The notes under the pieces are model-generated. The model made no database searches and was not told the DNA's origin. It saw only the letters and a list, made by a program, of their open reading frames with translations. From NCBI RefSeq assembly GCF_016086655.4, contig NC_052135.2, positions 9,638,363-9,702,362 of the forward strand: a stretch of DNA of 64,000 bases, read 5' to 3'. This stretch comes from Lepeophtheirus salmonis. Taxonomy: Eukaryota > Arthropoda > Copepoda > Siphonostomatoida > Caligidae. Positions 32,869 through 45,270 of this stretch are shown here, piece after piece (position 1 is the stretch's first letter; every line of letters begins with the position of its first letter). Position numbers and translations under genes: made by a program.

Positions 32869-34169
32869 GGCACATAACATATGGGTGATATAAATCGTCT
32901 TAAAAGATCAAAATATAGATTTTTTTCATATTCATCTAAGTTTATTATTTTTTAATTTTAGTACAATAGAATATTAATTTTTGCAAAGAAAGGAATTATG
33001 TAGGACTTTAACAAGTTAATATTTTCCACAATTAGTTTTAGTGCTTAACTTTGAAAAGGTCATGGATTGATATAGGGTTAAGAAATCAAGAGGTCAAGAG
33101 AGAAATATTCAAACAGCATTTGCACTCGTGTGTATATTTTTGCTATTCCATGATGTCCGAAATTAAGAAACATAATTCGAAAAACGTCCGAGATTAAAAA
33201 TTATGATTTGAAAATTTTGGCATTTTTGATTGTGCTATTAAATCTTTAATAATCTCTTTATTCGATGTTTTAATGAAAATATTCTGATACAAACTTCTTA
33301 CTAACATATTTGTTAATTTAAAAAAAATCTCAAATATTATGCACGATGTCTAGATAAAGTACATGAACATAAACACCTATTTAATTTGTCCGACGATGCG
33401 TAACTTACCCTACTAAATTTCATACGGTAGACAATTTATAAACTTTCTGCAAACAACAGTTTATACTTATCTAAAAAATGCACTTTTTTGTATTATAAAT
33501 TTAAATTATTCTAATGAATTATGGTTTCTTTACTAGGATCCAGTTTTATTAGGAATTTTTGGGATTTTACATCTATGAGAAATTTTGGGAAGGTTTTGCA
33601 TTTAACTATTTTACTATGATATGATTAATATGGAGTGATTGGTGGCAAAATACTTTCATATAATAAATCTGTATCTTCGTATGTCATATATATGTGTGTG
33701 TTTTCTAGAACAATTTAAATTACTTCATATGTAATATACGTTGTGCGTCAACAGAATAACAATATTAAAAAAAAAAATCAGGGAAAATAGAAAATTCCAA
33801 TCCTTTTTTTTGCTTCATATATATATGTCAATATTTTATGTCCATATTTGAGTCAAACAGGGCTTTGTATTACAGATTGTGGAATGATTTAAGATACTCA
33901 ATAATTTTGTCTATAGTTAAGAACTTTAATTTGATTTAAGATACTTAAATTGGCCCCCATATAGCTTTCTTCAATAAAACATATCAATTTTTCATTTTAT
34001 TGTTGTGAGGGTCAATGTTGCCTACTACAAGTGCCAGTTGTGGTGCCTGAACAGGGGTAATAAAAATAATAAGTTGATAGAAAAAAACTATAATTTATTT
34101 GTTTATCTCTTTTAATAAAACAAAGTTTATGTAAATGTATGTTAGAATTGAAAGAGTAATTTTTAATCA
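32869..34169. other. Non-coding stretch
   Basis: AT-rich with no motif recognised. Confidence 0.35.
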
Positions 34170-34440
34170 AAGGAATAATAATGTAACCATATTAATGAAG
34201 TCTCACGGGCGTTTTAGGATTTACCATCGATCATTTGTACGGGCGTTAGAGTATATAGTGCTCTCTGATGTATATCCTATATATATAATTTTGAACTAAG
34301 AAATAACAATATAGTCATATTAATAAAATCTTGCTGCGTTTTGTATGAAGCATCGAGTGTGTGTAACTAAGATACATCCTGGTAGCAGGCTAAATACTAA
34401 AATACTCCCTGGCTGATCAGTTATGACGTACAAATTATGT
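34170..34440 (+). repeat. Dispersed repeat R2, two units
   Basis: AATAATGTAACCATATTAAT (34177) and AACAATATAGTCATATTAAT (34305) start two units about 128 bases apart. Each continues with a CATCGA word in its downstream part. The block ends with ACTCCCTGGCTGATCAGTTA. The same layout recurs at 42291-42565. Confidence 0.6.
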
Positions 34441-34457
34441 AAATAATATTTATCTAC

Positions 34458-34481
34458 TTTTTTTTTTTTTTTTTTTTTTTT
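34458..34481. repeat. Poly(T) tract, 24 T
   Basis: A homopolymer immediately upstream of the hAT C-terminal fragment. It is not U6-like or a convincing terminator context. Confidence 0.85.
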
Positions 34482-34670
34482 GTATCTTCGACCTTCATTG
34501 CATTTTTCGGTAGATAATGTGTATTTGTTTTATAGTGACAGGCCTTACTACACACTCTCTACCTTTTCTGTCTAGTAGGTTCCTCATCCCCATGATCTTA
34601 TCCATCTTCCCCCCAAAGCTATTGAAGTTTTTAATATTCATTTTCTTTTCTTGCCCAATACCACACCTTA

Positions 34671-35057
34671 ATAAAATCAAACTTCAAGGTCCTAAAGGAG
34701 AGCATCACTCAGCTCGCTCGAGGAAAGATTGTTTCTCGTGCATCTTTAAAAAGGTCCTGTAGAACCTTACCATCCATCCCCAACTTTGCCCACAAGCTAG
34801 ATGATATTTTCAAAAGGAGCTTAGCATTTGAGAATATGAGTAATATGGGTTTCTTGCTGTCTGGCGAGAATGTGTCTTGCCTGGTGGAGAATCCCAAGAT
34901 CTTAGCCAGCTTCAACTGCGCTCCCATGACATTTGTGGACTGTGAAAGAGCCTTTAGCGTTTTCAAGGACCTTCAAACTAATAAGAGGAAGAAGATTAAG
35001 GAGGAACTTCTCAGGGAATATATGATTATTCAGTGGAATAAGGACATGCTAGAGTAA
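34671..35057 (+). pseudogene. hAT transposase C-terminal (dimerisation) fragment
   Basis: One open frame of about 128 codons runs to the TAA at 35055, with no need for the internal ATG at 34836. It reads LPSIPNFAHKLDDIFKRS, a spacer, then FNCAPMTFVDCERAFSVFKD and KEELLREYMIIQWN. In hAT transposases the C-terminal dimerisation region has the form fkYAPiTSvdvERsFSxyk..L..xR..l..exLxxylxixxN; here APMTFVDCERAFSVFK fits well. The rest of the enzyme, with its zinc finger and catalytic residues, is not found upstream, where a poly(T) tract intervenes. It is a fragment, although this segment itself is intact, which may mean it is fairly young. Confidence 0.7.
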
Positions 35058-37424
35058 AAAATCATACTTTTATAGATATATTTAAAAACCAAAATATTTT
35101 TTCCCGGGATTTATTTGTATTTTTGCCCTTATTCTGCTTTTTATTTGGATTTTCGGTTTATTTTTCTGCATTTTTTTGGCATCACTACTCATCAGTCATA
35201 ACGGCATATTGATATTTTATTTCTCTAGCGGTTATTCTTCTTCTTTCATTATTCAGTGGATGTATTTAGTAACTACGTCTGACTGTGCTCATTAAAAACG
35301 ATGAGTAATAATGATGATTTCTTGGGTTATTAAATTAAGGAAGTTGTTAAAGAGAATAAAAACGAAGTGGCAAGTATTCTTTTTTCTTGCTTACGGTATA
35401 TACAGTCGGGGATTTAAAATCTAGAACAAGTTTAGGTCTCAATATCATGTCAACCTTGAGATGTACATTTATAAAAATATACTCATTAGATATAGCAGAC
35501 AAAATGGTGTTTGTAAAAATACAAAATCCTTACCATGTCCTACAAATAAGAACGCAGTGTGGACACTATTGTGTTCCTCTGTGCTGGAATCACTCTCAAG
35601 AACGCAAATTACTCCATGGATAATGGTGATAGGGAGCTTATATTGACATTAACATATACAGTGTTTGTTAAAATTTTAAATTCGTGCAGTTTGTCCAAAT
35701 CGAGTAATTGAAACCGAATTTATTCCGCAGAAACCCACATTTTAAAGACCTTTATGTTTTGGGTAGAGGAAATGGGGTTTCCGAGCGCGTTGAATCGAAA
35801 CACCTTCGACTTCTATGATGAGTAGTTTATCTTGAAAAGATAGTTCAATGAATATCCACATAACAATGTTTAATCCTTGCGGCTTCCATTATTGAGTCAG
35901 TGACTAACAAGGACAAAGGGGCTCCTTAACAAGGGCTGTGCCATGTTCAGGCCCATATTGGACCCTGTGGTTCAAGCAAGAGGTAGTTGGTTTGAGTGAT
36001 ATACTTCACTATGGATCCTTAGTTGTAAAAGCAAAAGAATTGTGCTTCGCTAAATGAATCTAAGTGTCAACAACCCTTATTTAAAATCCCTGCCCTATAG
36101 TTTTTGCATTAATTTATTATTCACCTCATGGCACTGAATTATTCTATTGATGTTGAGTACAAACTATTCTTGTTTTTAGTTAGTTATTAATTATTTGAAA
36201 GCTGTTATCAAAGGTTGCAATGCTTGACTATATCAATGAATATCTTAGTTCCAAACAGGATTACTGTATCACTTTGTTGCAATTACTGAATTTATTTTAA
36301 AACATATTAATACTTTATAAAGTATTATTAGAAATTACGCCTGAATCGCAAATTAATTTGACGTTTATAAAAAAATGACTAAAACATTGGGATGAGTTAA
36401 TCAGAAACTGAGTTTAAATGCAGTCAATTAAAATTGAGTTATAATAAAAACAAATAAATTTTATGGCTTTATGTGTTTTGGGACCGGTAGTTAAGATACT
36501 TGGGTATTCTAAAATAGCCAAAGGGAAATTTTTCCCTACACGAAAAATTTATGATTAAATTACATACATTTTCTAAATATGTTCATTATTTCATCCTTTT
36601 TCTCTAAATATTTACAAAATATTATTTTCTACAAACTTCTTTTCTAAATCTGATGCCAGCATTATACTTTATGACTTAGTACTATACTACATAAATCATG
36701 TTTTCACTTTTTTCAAATGCCTATCAATCAAGTTACTTTAATTAGTTCTATATATTTTTTTGATTACCAGAAAATATCTAAATATTTCTTTATTAATGCT
36801 AAACTGTATATTAATTTTAATGATATACATTCATCAGATCATTATGTCAAAATTACTTTCAATAGGTGATATGTAATTAGGCTTATACTTAATGATTTCC
36901 CTCAAACAGTATGCCTCTTACTAATTGGTAATTTGAATAGGAATACAATTGAACATAAAATTAGATGATGTGCATTTTTACAGTTGTACATAAAGTATGA
37001 GATATTTTTTTCTTGTTGACAATCTTAAGAGTTCTTTTTTCCGAAGCTCTTATCATTATTAAAGAGATAAAATCTAAGTATCAAGTAATTACTTTTGCGC
37101 GTGCTTATGAATGGTGGAGAATGGAATTGAGGATAGAGATATACATATTATTTATCCACAGTCAAAATCAAATGAAACAAGAACGAGTTGAAAAAGACTA
37201 AACGAGTCTTAAACTCTTGACGCTTTAGATAAACAAAGTTTAAAGATATAGTTAATATAATCAACCAAAAGTAATTTTGTATTATTGATTGTATAAAATT
37301 CCGAGATTATGATATTTTCATACCAATCATCCCAAATAGAACGAAAAAAATTCTTAAAATTGTCGGCATTTCCATATTATTTTTCGGTTACTTTTATTTT
37401 TTTATACCGGCAGGTAATATTTTA
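35058..37424. other. Stretch without a recognised gene
   Basis: 35690-36060 is less AT-rich and has broken frames (VRPNRVIETEFIPQKPTF) without a motif I can name. CTAAAACATTGGGATGA at about 36378 recurs at about 58087. The overlapping frames at 35387-35646 carry no motif. The rest is AT-rich and ends at TA 37423-37424. Confidence 0.35.
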
Positions 37425-38219
37425 CCGGGTGGTCCATTGAAATCTGAACACTTACAAATTCAATGAAATTAATTCATATTTCGATATATTAAGCCATAAC
37501 CAATTAGTTACAAACCAAAACGAACCTTAGCTCTCTAGTTTACGTAGAAATGAAGAAAATTATACTTAAACGCGATGGACGAATTTCCATTCGCGCACTC
37601 CAAGCAGTTGGGTGTCTCTGAGGTAGTTTGACAATCATGAAATTTTAATGCACTAGACAATCATTCGGAATGTGGTTTTTATTACCTCCGTCAGGAACAA
37701 TTGCTAAGACATTAATTGAAAATTAGATACATCAAGTGTCAAATAGATTATTTTTTAAATTCCATTATTCTTTTAGTTTGTTGGGAAACAAAAGAACTAC
37801 ATGTACCCCTATTAAAATATATCTATATATATTTATAAAAACGTCATCAGTATGTCTGAAACGTTGGAGAGGAAGAAGGGATTTGCCAAGCAGTCCAAAC
37901 TTTACCCAGAGGAGTTAAAGAAAACCACCAGACCAATTCCCTCAAGTCCATTTAGGCCCATGCAAGAGATCTCAAGGTTTCACACTAGATTGTAGAGAGA
38001 GAGCTATAAAAAAGTAAATGGAAAGAGCCTCGTGTGGGTGGAAAGGCCACTTTTGACAACAGCAATGAAATAAACCCATCTCTTTGGTAGCAAGACTCTT
38101 TTGAATGCTTCTTTTGAATTCATTTTGACAATTTTGGCCCCCCTGCACCCCAAATGCTAACCTCTTTATCTTCAACTTTTTAAAAATTAAACGTGTTCAG
38201 ATTTTAATGGACCACTCAG
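37425..38219 (+). mobile_element. Mariner-like element M3 with both ends (795 bp)
   Basis: The left end CCGGGTGGTCCATTGAAATC and the right end (reverse complement CTGAGTGGTCCATTAAAATC) are inverted repeats of about 27 bases ending in TGAACAC. They are flanked by TA at 37423-37424 and 38220-38221. Inside, broken frames show a helix-turn-helix start (SIRALQAVGCL near 37590), ERKKGFAKQSKLYPEELK near 37860, and SLVWVERPLLTTAMK near 38030. The sequence then jumps over the catalytic core to a WPPCTPNAN remnant near 38140, and the 3' end follows. It is a non-autonomous, dead deletion derivative. Other copies share the same jump. Confidence 0.78.
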
Positions 38220-38426
38220 TATACAAGGATTGTTAATCCTTTGTCATAGCTGATTGTAGTTGCTCTCTTCCGAAACATTCTTCAAATTGGCGATGCTGAT
38301 TTTAGGTTTCATTTTTATAACATGGCCAAAAAACACACAACTTTCATTACTAATTATATGATAAATAATTTTAGCTATTGAACGTCTTATATAGTTCGGC
38401 AAATCTAGGCTGATATAAATTTATTC
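38220..38426. other. Spacer before the hAT element
   Basis: No gene. It ends in ATTTATTC (38419-38426), a candidate target duplication of the hAT element. Confidence 0.5.
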
Positions 38427-39060
38427 CAGGGATGTCCGACACGTGGCCCGCCTAATGTTTAGGTGGAGCACATTATTCATTCTCACTTTAAGTTTTTTTT
38501 TTTTTAAATAAAATTGTCAATATATCATCAAAATGTAGTTAATGCCATAATAGCCTGTAGCGTACTAACATTAAAAATATTTGACGTCATCTCGTGTTTT
38601 CTGAGACTCTAACGGAGTTGATAGATTGGGCTTTTTGAAGCTGTGTGGTTTAAAAAAATTGATTTTGCCTTGTTTTATATTTGGCTTAAAGTTTGGATTT
38701 TTAAGTTTTGTTTTTATTTGTTAGTATTTAGCACAATGAATGTGATGTTTAAATAATTTTAAAGCTGTGGTAACTTTGAGATTTAAATGCCCTTTGTATT
38801 GCAGTTCTTATTAAATAAATGTTATCATTTAGTTGATTATGATTTAATCCCCCAATTTTCGTTAGCATTTAAAATTTTAATTTCTTCTGTAAAATTAGTA
38901 TTTTTTTTGGGCGAGGGGAAGGGGTTTTTCTTTTGTTAACAGTTGGTTTTATAAATTTAGTATAGTCTGGTAGCCCTGTTCTCTTAAGTGCAACACCACA
39001 AAAGGCTTTGTACACTGTTCAACCACCTGTGTTATGTGAGAGTTGTTAATGTGTGTGTGT

Positions 39061-41090
39061 TGGTCATAGAGTCAAAAGAAAAGAGAAAAATCAATTTAAA
39101 CTATTTTGTAAATGAATTATGGGATAATGTCATTTGTCCTATATGTAAGTAATGATAAAATTGCTGTATGCAAAGAATACAATATCAAACGTCATTATAT
39201 TGAAACAAGGATCAGAATGTAAGAAATTAAGTGAAGATAATATAAAAATAGAAGAATTAACGAAGTCAATTAGAACACAACAAGTCTGTCTTAAAAGACA
39301 TTCTGTCGAAACTGGTTCATGTATGTACAAGAGTCAGTTACCTCATAGCTGAGACATTAGCTAAGACGGGAAAACCGCTACATGATGGAGAAATAATAGA
39401 GTAATGTATTAATATTTCCTTTAATTAATATTGTTCAGGGAAGGTGAATTTAGAGAAATAAACATGTTTATCACATCAGACAATTAGTAAAATAATCCAT
39501 GATTTGGACCAGGATATTAAAGGCAAACTGAAAGACTACTTATCTAAGTGTGCTGTCTTAACAGTTTAGCATTAAATGAGAGTATTGATTATGGCACAAT
39601 TTGTTATTTTTATCGGACAAATTTATGAAAATGTTGAACATTACTGAAGAAATGTTGGACTTGTGTCCCATGAAAGGCACAAAAACAGGTAGGGATATAT
39701 ATAATCATTATGTTAATATGTTAACCTTTTAACGGTCTTAAGGACCTATATATTGATCTTTCACTCCTCCCATGGTTACAGCTATCTTAGATTTTTTTAC
39801 TTCTAAAATTGAAGAAAATAAGAACTAAAAAAATAAGGAATGATAGCTAGAACGGTTAATAATGCGTTCTTGTCACATACCTCCGACTTTTAACTACTTC
39901 AACTACCTTATTTCTTTCATAAAAGCTATGAATCATGATTTAACTTCAGCAATTCAAATGACATATTTAGTATTAATTTTTCGTAATTTTAGATTTAGTA
40001 TTTTTCCATAAAAAGATGGTTGAGGACCGGCCCTTAGGACCGAACTGATAGGACTGCAGTTCTTTTAGTGTTTTTTTTCTACAACCGATCCAACACTAAT
40101 TACAAGGGATGGTGCTCCTGCTCTAATTGGTAAAAACAATGGATTTATTGCTTATGTTGACCATGAGATACTCAAACTACTATTGCTTGACTCATCAGCA
40201 ACAATTATGTGCTCAAAAATTAAATACGAAACATTTGATGACTGATATTGTGAAAGTTCTTTATTTCATCAGATCGTGGGATTGGAATCATCTCAAATTC
40301 AAAGAATACTTGGACGAAGTTGGTATTGAGTATGAAGACGTTGTATATTTCTCTGAAGTCAGATGGCTCAGTAGAGCGGACACCTTCAAAAAATATTTTA
40401 ATTATTATTCCCCAAAATAAAAAAGTTAATGGAGAAAAAGAAATACGATGTTGACTCTATAGAAAATGAAGAATGGTTGAATGGTCTTTCTTAGTGGACA
40501 TAACTGAAATATTAGCAAAATCTAATTAACGATTTCAAGGGAAATACCATTTATGTAGTTCAATGTTCGACCATTATAATTTCTTAGACTAAGATATTTA
40601 ATTTTTCATAAAACAACTAAAAGTTGGTTAAATTCTACACTTTTTTACTCTATCTGAAAGAGAGTAGAGCTGTTCTGTAAACAATGAAAAGTACACTAAA
40701 TTATGTGAAGATTTGCTTGAAGCTTTTACAATTAGATTTTCCGACTTAAAAAAGATATAAATTAAAGTAAAAATGATTGAATTATCCATTTTCATTTCTA
40801 GGCGATAAAGCGCTAACTGAATAGCAACTTGAACTGATTGAGCTGCAAAGTTGAGAACGCTTGAAAAACTTCCATAGAGAGCAAACACTTTCTTTGTTTT
40901 ATAAGAGATTGCATACGTTCAATGTATTCAATCAGTTAGTAAATTGATCTAGATAATTATTATGCATATGGGGTAGCACATATTTTTGCGAGCAGTTCTT
41001 CTCATGCATCAAGAACATTAAAGCTACATAAATAAATGTTTTTTCCAAAAGACATTTAGCAAAAATTCTCAGAATCTAGAGAACATTCTT
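39061..41090 (+). pseudogene. BED-finger hAT transposase pseudogene
   Basis: Across stops and frameshifts all parts of a GTF2IRD2/ZBED-like hAT transposase appear in order. A BED-type zinc finger starts near 39080 (ELWDNVICPICK, then CKEYNIKRHY). Next is KLSEDNIKIEELTKSIRTQQ. HDLGQDIKGKLKDYLSKCAV is near 39500. MKMLNITEEMLDLCPMKGTK and GRDIYNHY are near 39625. After the insertion follow ITRDGAPALIGKNNGF (40100), then HLMTDIVKVLYFIRS and VVYFSEVRWLSRADTFKKYF (40330-40400). EEWLNGLS and YTKLCEDLLEAFTIRFSDL come next. The C-terminal STYFCEQFFSCIKNIKAT lies at about 40975. In hAT enzymes these blocks hold the RNase-H-like core and the dimerisation domain. The longest open piece, 40127-40420, covers the most conserved part. 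Confidence 0.88.
39722..40096. mobile_element. Non-coding insertion inside the hAT transposase (repeat S)
   Basis: The hAT coding trace stops after GRDIYNHY and resumes at ITRDGAPAL, about 375 bases later, where the family has only about 20 residues. The intervening block has no frame. It starts with an ACGGTCTTAAGGACC palindromic word and ends with GGACCGAACTGATAGG and ACAACCGATCCAACAC. The last of these is the inverse of the repeat S start at 31050. It is probably a MITE that landed in the hAT element. Confidence 0.62.
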
Positions 41091-41331
41091 AAATACAAAT
41101 ATAGATAACATCGTGTCTTCGAAACAAAGACAAAAATCTCATAGATTTGATTTTTAAATTTAGTGTTTTTAGGCTAAAAATTGCCATATTTTCAATGTTG
41201 AAATAAATTTGTACTTAATATTTTTTTTTATGTAGTGATTTTTCGGGACACTTAATTTTAAAGGTTCTCCGGCCCATTGAAATTTTTCATTTGGCAATGC
41301 CCCATTATATTAAAAAGTTGGACATTTATTC

Positions 41332-41970
41332 CATAATTTTTTAAAGTAAAGTATCATATATTCTTTCTTATCATTTGAAAAAAAAAAAAAAAAAACACAC
41401 ATATAAAAGAAACATTTTCTACTCTTCCTCCATAAAAATATAGTAAAATAAATAATACCAATATTTCAAATAAAACAATTTGATAAAAACCCAACTTTTT
41501 TGTAAATACATAAATTAAATTTGCTTCCGATGTTTCTTCAATAGCGATGAAAGGTCTAATTTATTTTCGCAGCTGAAAGATTATTTAAGGTGACACATCT
41601 TGACTTTTAGAATCAATGTGTCAATCATTTATACATACAAGAAAGTTATATTGGAAAAAGTAAGATGAAGCTACATATAAAAATTGGATATATTTATATG
41701 TCATTAATATTTGTATTTATAGTAGTATTTATACCCTACAGCAATAGTTTTTCATCTACTTCATAGTAAGTCTTCCTGGGGAACCATTTATATTACATAG
41801 TTAAAACAATAGTTTTTAACAACAAGCTATTTAATAGTAGGAATAGATATATGAAAACCGTGCTCTCCCCTTTGAGCGATTTAATTCCAAAAACATGTTA
41901 GTTCGCAAAATGTATCATAATTTAAAAAAAAATCTGTTATCATTTTTTCTTAATCTTTGTAGATAAATAT
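41332..41970. other. Non-coding stretch
   Basis: Contains an 18-A tract at 41378-41395. No gene. Confidence 0.35.
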
Positions 41971-42224
41971 GATTAATAAAGTTAAGTTTTACTCCTTGTT
42001 ATTTATATTAACATCAACTCTTCCTTCCTTCAATATAAAAAGATATTCTGTTAAGAAAATTAAGGCATTTCATGATGTGGTTTTTTGATACAATTTGAGT
42101 ATTCAGTGAGTTGATTCAATTTACTGAATTGAATGATATATCTATTCTTTTACAAAAAAATCTAACTAAATGTTGTGAAAAAGGCTATCAAAAGTGATCT
42201 TTTTTCAACTTAAGATACATCTAG
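41971..42224. repeat. Dispersed repeat R1 (copy 1)
   Basis: The order of words ATTAATAAAGTTAAGTT, TAACATCAACTCTTCCTTC, TTCTGTTAAGAAAATTAAGG, TGAGTTGATTCAATTTACT and TTCAACTTAAGA is matched with mismatches by 62162-62416 in the same orientation. It is non-coding. It sits directly beside a two-unit R2 block and may be part of one larger element. Confidence 0.6.
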
Positions 42225-42290
42225 AAAGTAAAAACTAAAACTAACGTTTTCGTTTGTTTGTTTGAATTATATTCATATACATATTTTTGA

Positions 42291-42565
42291 TCCAAGAAAT
42301 AACAATGTAGTCATATTAATTAAATCTCACAGATGTGATATCCATGTGGCATCGAGTGCTTATACCTATAAGGTGCATTATATACTAGTGAACCATAATG
42401 TATATTTTATTCATATTATTTATCAAACAAATAACAATGTAGTCATATGATTGAAGTCTCACAAGCGTTTTGATGTAGCATCAAGCGTGTGTAGCCAAGG
42501 CTCAGCGAGGTAGCATTCTTGAGACTAAAGTACTCCCTAGCTCATTAGTCATAATGTCATATTGT
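42291..42565 (+). repeat. Dispersed repeat R2, two units
   Basis: AACAATGTAGTCATAT recurs at 42301 and 42433 (132 bases apart). Each is followed by AARTCTCACA and by GCATCGAGTG or GCATCAAGCG. The block ends ACTCCCTAGCTCATTAGTCA, as in 34170-34440. Confidence 0.65.
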
Positions 42566-45270
42566 TTTTTTCTCCCCACTTATACGTATTATACTTTCAT
42601 TCTAGATGAGATAACCTATATCATCTATGTATTGTGAATTATGTTTGAGTATGCGCATGAAAAACGTTTAGTTAAAAAAGACCAAAATAATATTTTTTTT
42701 CATTGAAAAATCCGACAAAATATACATTTTGTGGACTTTTTATATTGTTCTAATAACGATGTAATCAAATGAATTAAGTATAAGTTGATTCGGGAAGAAA
42801 CAACAAAGTCATAACAGTTTTGTCATTTTCACCCTTATTTAAAAATTGACAAGATATTTGCTGAGATTACACAAGGGTTAATTGTGCCACTAATTATGTT
42901 GTCATCAATCATTTATTATTTCTATACTACAATTAATACATGTATATATATATCAAATAGATCTACATTTATTTCTGATAAAGTCTTGATGGTTTTTAGT
43001 TTCTTAATTCATTTAGTTTTCTTTAACATTCCACATATAGTTACCTTTATTGTATCAAATGAGATGAAGGACAGCTGATAAAAAAAATCATATGGTATTT
43101 TTGTCTCAGCGAGGTAACACTGTGTTCAGCCATTCTCTTGTTTTTATATGTTTCCTCCTTTCAACCTTCTTAGGTGTGTATACCAGGATTATTGATAGTT
43201 TAAAGTATATATGCCATAAATCACTCAAACCCCACTATTTTGGAAAAAAAAATCATCATTCAATGGATTTTAAATAATATCAAACAGACTGCAGATGCTT
43301 ATAAGTCATAAAGTAGCTTATGAAACCATTAAAATATGTGTTTAGTATTTTTATTCTTTTCAATGACAGTTAAGATACAAAAATATTTAAAAAAATCTTT
43401 AGATCATAAAAATTTTATTTTGAAAGGTTAAAAAACGTTTTTTGAATTTAATAAAGCTGAATTGTGCTGCACAAATCTCCTCATTCTTCCCAATAGTATT
43501 TCAAAGTTCGGGAATTATCATTTATGATAAATGATTGAATTTGCTTTTTTACAATAATATATATATATATATTAATAAATCAATATTTATTTTTGAATAC
43601 CCGCTGGTTGATATGAATAAAATTTATTTAAATTAAAGATCAAGGGTCCACAAATAAACGCCTTACACATGCAAAAAATATATAAATGATTTAAAGAGGC
43701 TGATATTATCTAAGAGTAGCTTTTCTTGAACTCATCACATAAAATGAATATTAATTATATATTGTCGCATTTTATAATTGCAATTATTATTAATTATGAT
43801 TAAGGCATTTTTTTAATTTAATTTATAAGGTCAAACATGTATACCTACTTGTCATATGTATCTCCTTTTGCAGTAAATAAATAATTATGACAATTTAAAA
43901 GTGAGATCAATTTCGATTTTACATAATAATATTACAAAAATATTTCTCTTAAAAGTTAATCCCACTATAAATCTCCCTTTTTCAAAGTATACCTATTGTA
44001 CTTCTGGATGGCTAATTGATCTTAGTCATGAATTACTCTACTTGTATCAAATATTCCAAGTGACTCTATACCCCAAAAATTATCAACTAAGTTATACAAT
44101 TCGTCTTTTTCGTGTACCTTTGAAATTCTACACCCCCCTTAAATTTCTATTGGAACAGGGTACAAGTTTGGTCCCCTTAACATCTATCCAAATACTGTCT
44201 TCATACCACCTGGTAACTAATATTATAATAATGTTTGATACATTTTTCGAACACAAGTATCAACAAGAGTTTTGGAATCTGCAGTCTATATTGAAAAGCA
44301 ATTGACTTCATCAGTGCATCAGTAGTTAAATCCCGTGTTAAAGGGACATTCCTCCAACCCAGGTAACAGGTAAGCAATACCTAAGAAATCCCATGAATGT
44401 TCTTGTTGTCAGTATATCACTGAGATCTATTATATTTAGTTGGATCGTATAAAAAATCGCGCCGTTCTACAAGTCATTACTGATTGTTCTACGTGCTTAG
44501 TAAAATTATATGACAAATTTTTAAATTTAATGAAATAAAAGCAAATAAATGTTTTAATTTCATAGCTAAAAGCTCGGTGAATGTGCAAAAAGAAAAAAAA
44601 GGAAAAAAAAGGAAAATCAATAGATTTTCCTATTCATTGTTGTCAAACAAAAAGAAGGGTAAATAAATTGTCAAATGTAATTTGTAGTCTTTGTATTTGT
44701 CTAAATCAATTTTTTTTTCTAAAATTATAATAATTATCTCTATAATACTTTTTAGTCAGTCAATGTGCATTTTATTTCAGTTTTGAGGATGAAATATAAT
44801 TTTTACAGCATTATTTTTTTTTCTGTTGGAGACAGTTAAAAAATAATTTGCTTATTTTTAATGAACTTGAGTCTATATTAATGTACTATTACATTTCATT
44901 GTTTTATATAATATGCTACTAAATTATTCTTAAAATTATAAATATTGGTTTATTGAAGTCATAATCTTGTTTTTTTTCTTTTTTAAAATATATTTATTCA
45001 TTCTGAACAATAAATTTATAAAACAACGGAAACATTATTGTGTTTTGGCTCAAAAAATATAATGAAAAAATTAAAAAAGAAAAGCGACACTTGCATGCTT
45101 AATAAAAAATAGATCAGTTTAGTAAACTGGTTCATTTCCAAACCCCAAAAAACAATACTTTTGTTGCAACCGTTGTACGCCACAGTTCTCACTCTGAAAA
45201 AAATAAGAATTCAAGATAATAAATGACTGCGTCGGTTGAATATTTTAGTCGTTTTTCAAGTTATATCAAG
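42566..45270. other. Stretch without a recognised gene
   Basis: The longest open frame is 43901-44305 (134 aa), with no motif on either strand that I can place. A TA microsatellite lies at about 43557-43573. GGAAAAAAAA is tandemly duplicated at 44602-44620. Confidence 0.35.

Larger units (their letters stand above)
38427..41331 (+). mobile_element. Old full-length hAT transposon (about 2.9 kb)
   Basis: The left end CAGGGATGTCCGACACGTGG starts at 38427. The right end contains GGTTCTCCGGCCCATTGAAA and AAAAGTTGGACAT near 41311-41325, the usual inverse of such an end. ATTTATTC occurs directly before the left end (38419-38426) and again at 41324-41331. This would be an 8-bp target duplication, the size expected for hAT. 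For that to hold, the right end must have lost its last few bases, so the duplication is tentative. The body carries a decayed transposase and an inserted repeat at 39722-40096. Confidence 0.78.

Noticed and set aside
34458..34481. Poly(T) as a Pol III terminator
   Set aside because: No tRNA, 5S or U6-like body with internal or upstream promoter elements lies before it.
42490..42565. tRNA-like fold in repeat R2 (GGCTCAGCGAGGTAGC..)
   Set aside because: The B-box consensus GGTTCGAATCC is absent and I could not form a cloverleaf by eye.
43901..44305. 134-aa open frame, one of the longest in the window
   Set aside because: No recognisable motif, composition typical of AT-rich non-coding DNA, no neighbouring exon signals. 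Kept only as a note.
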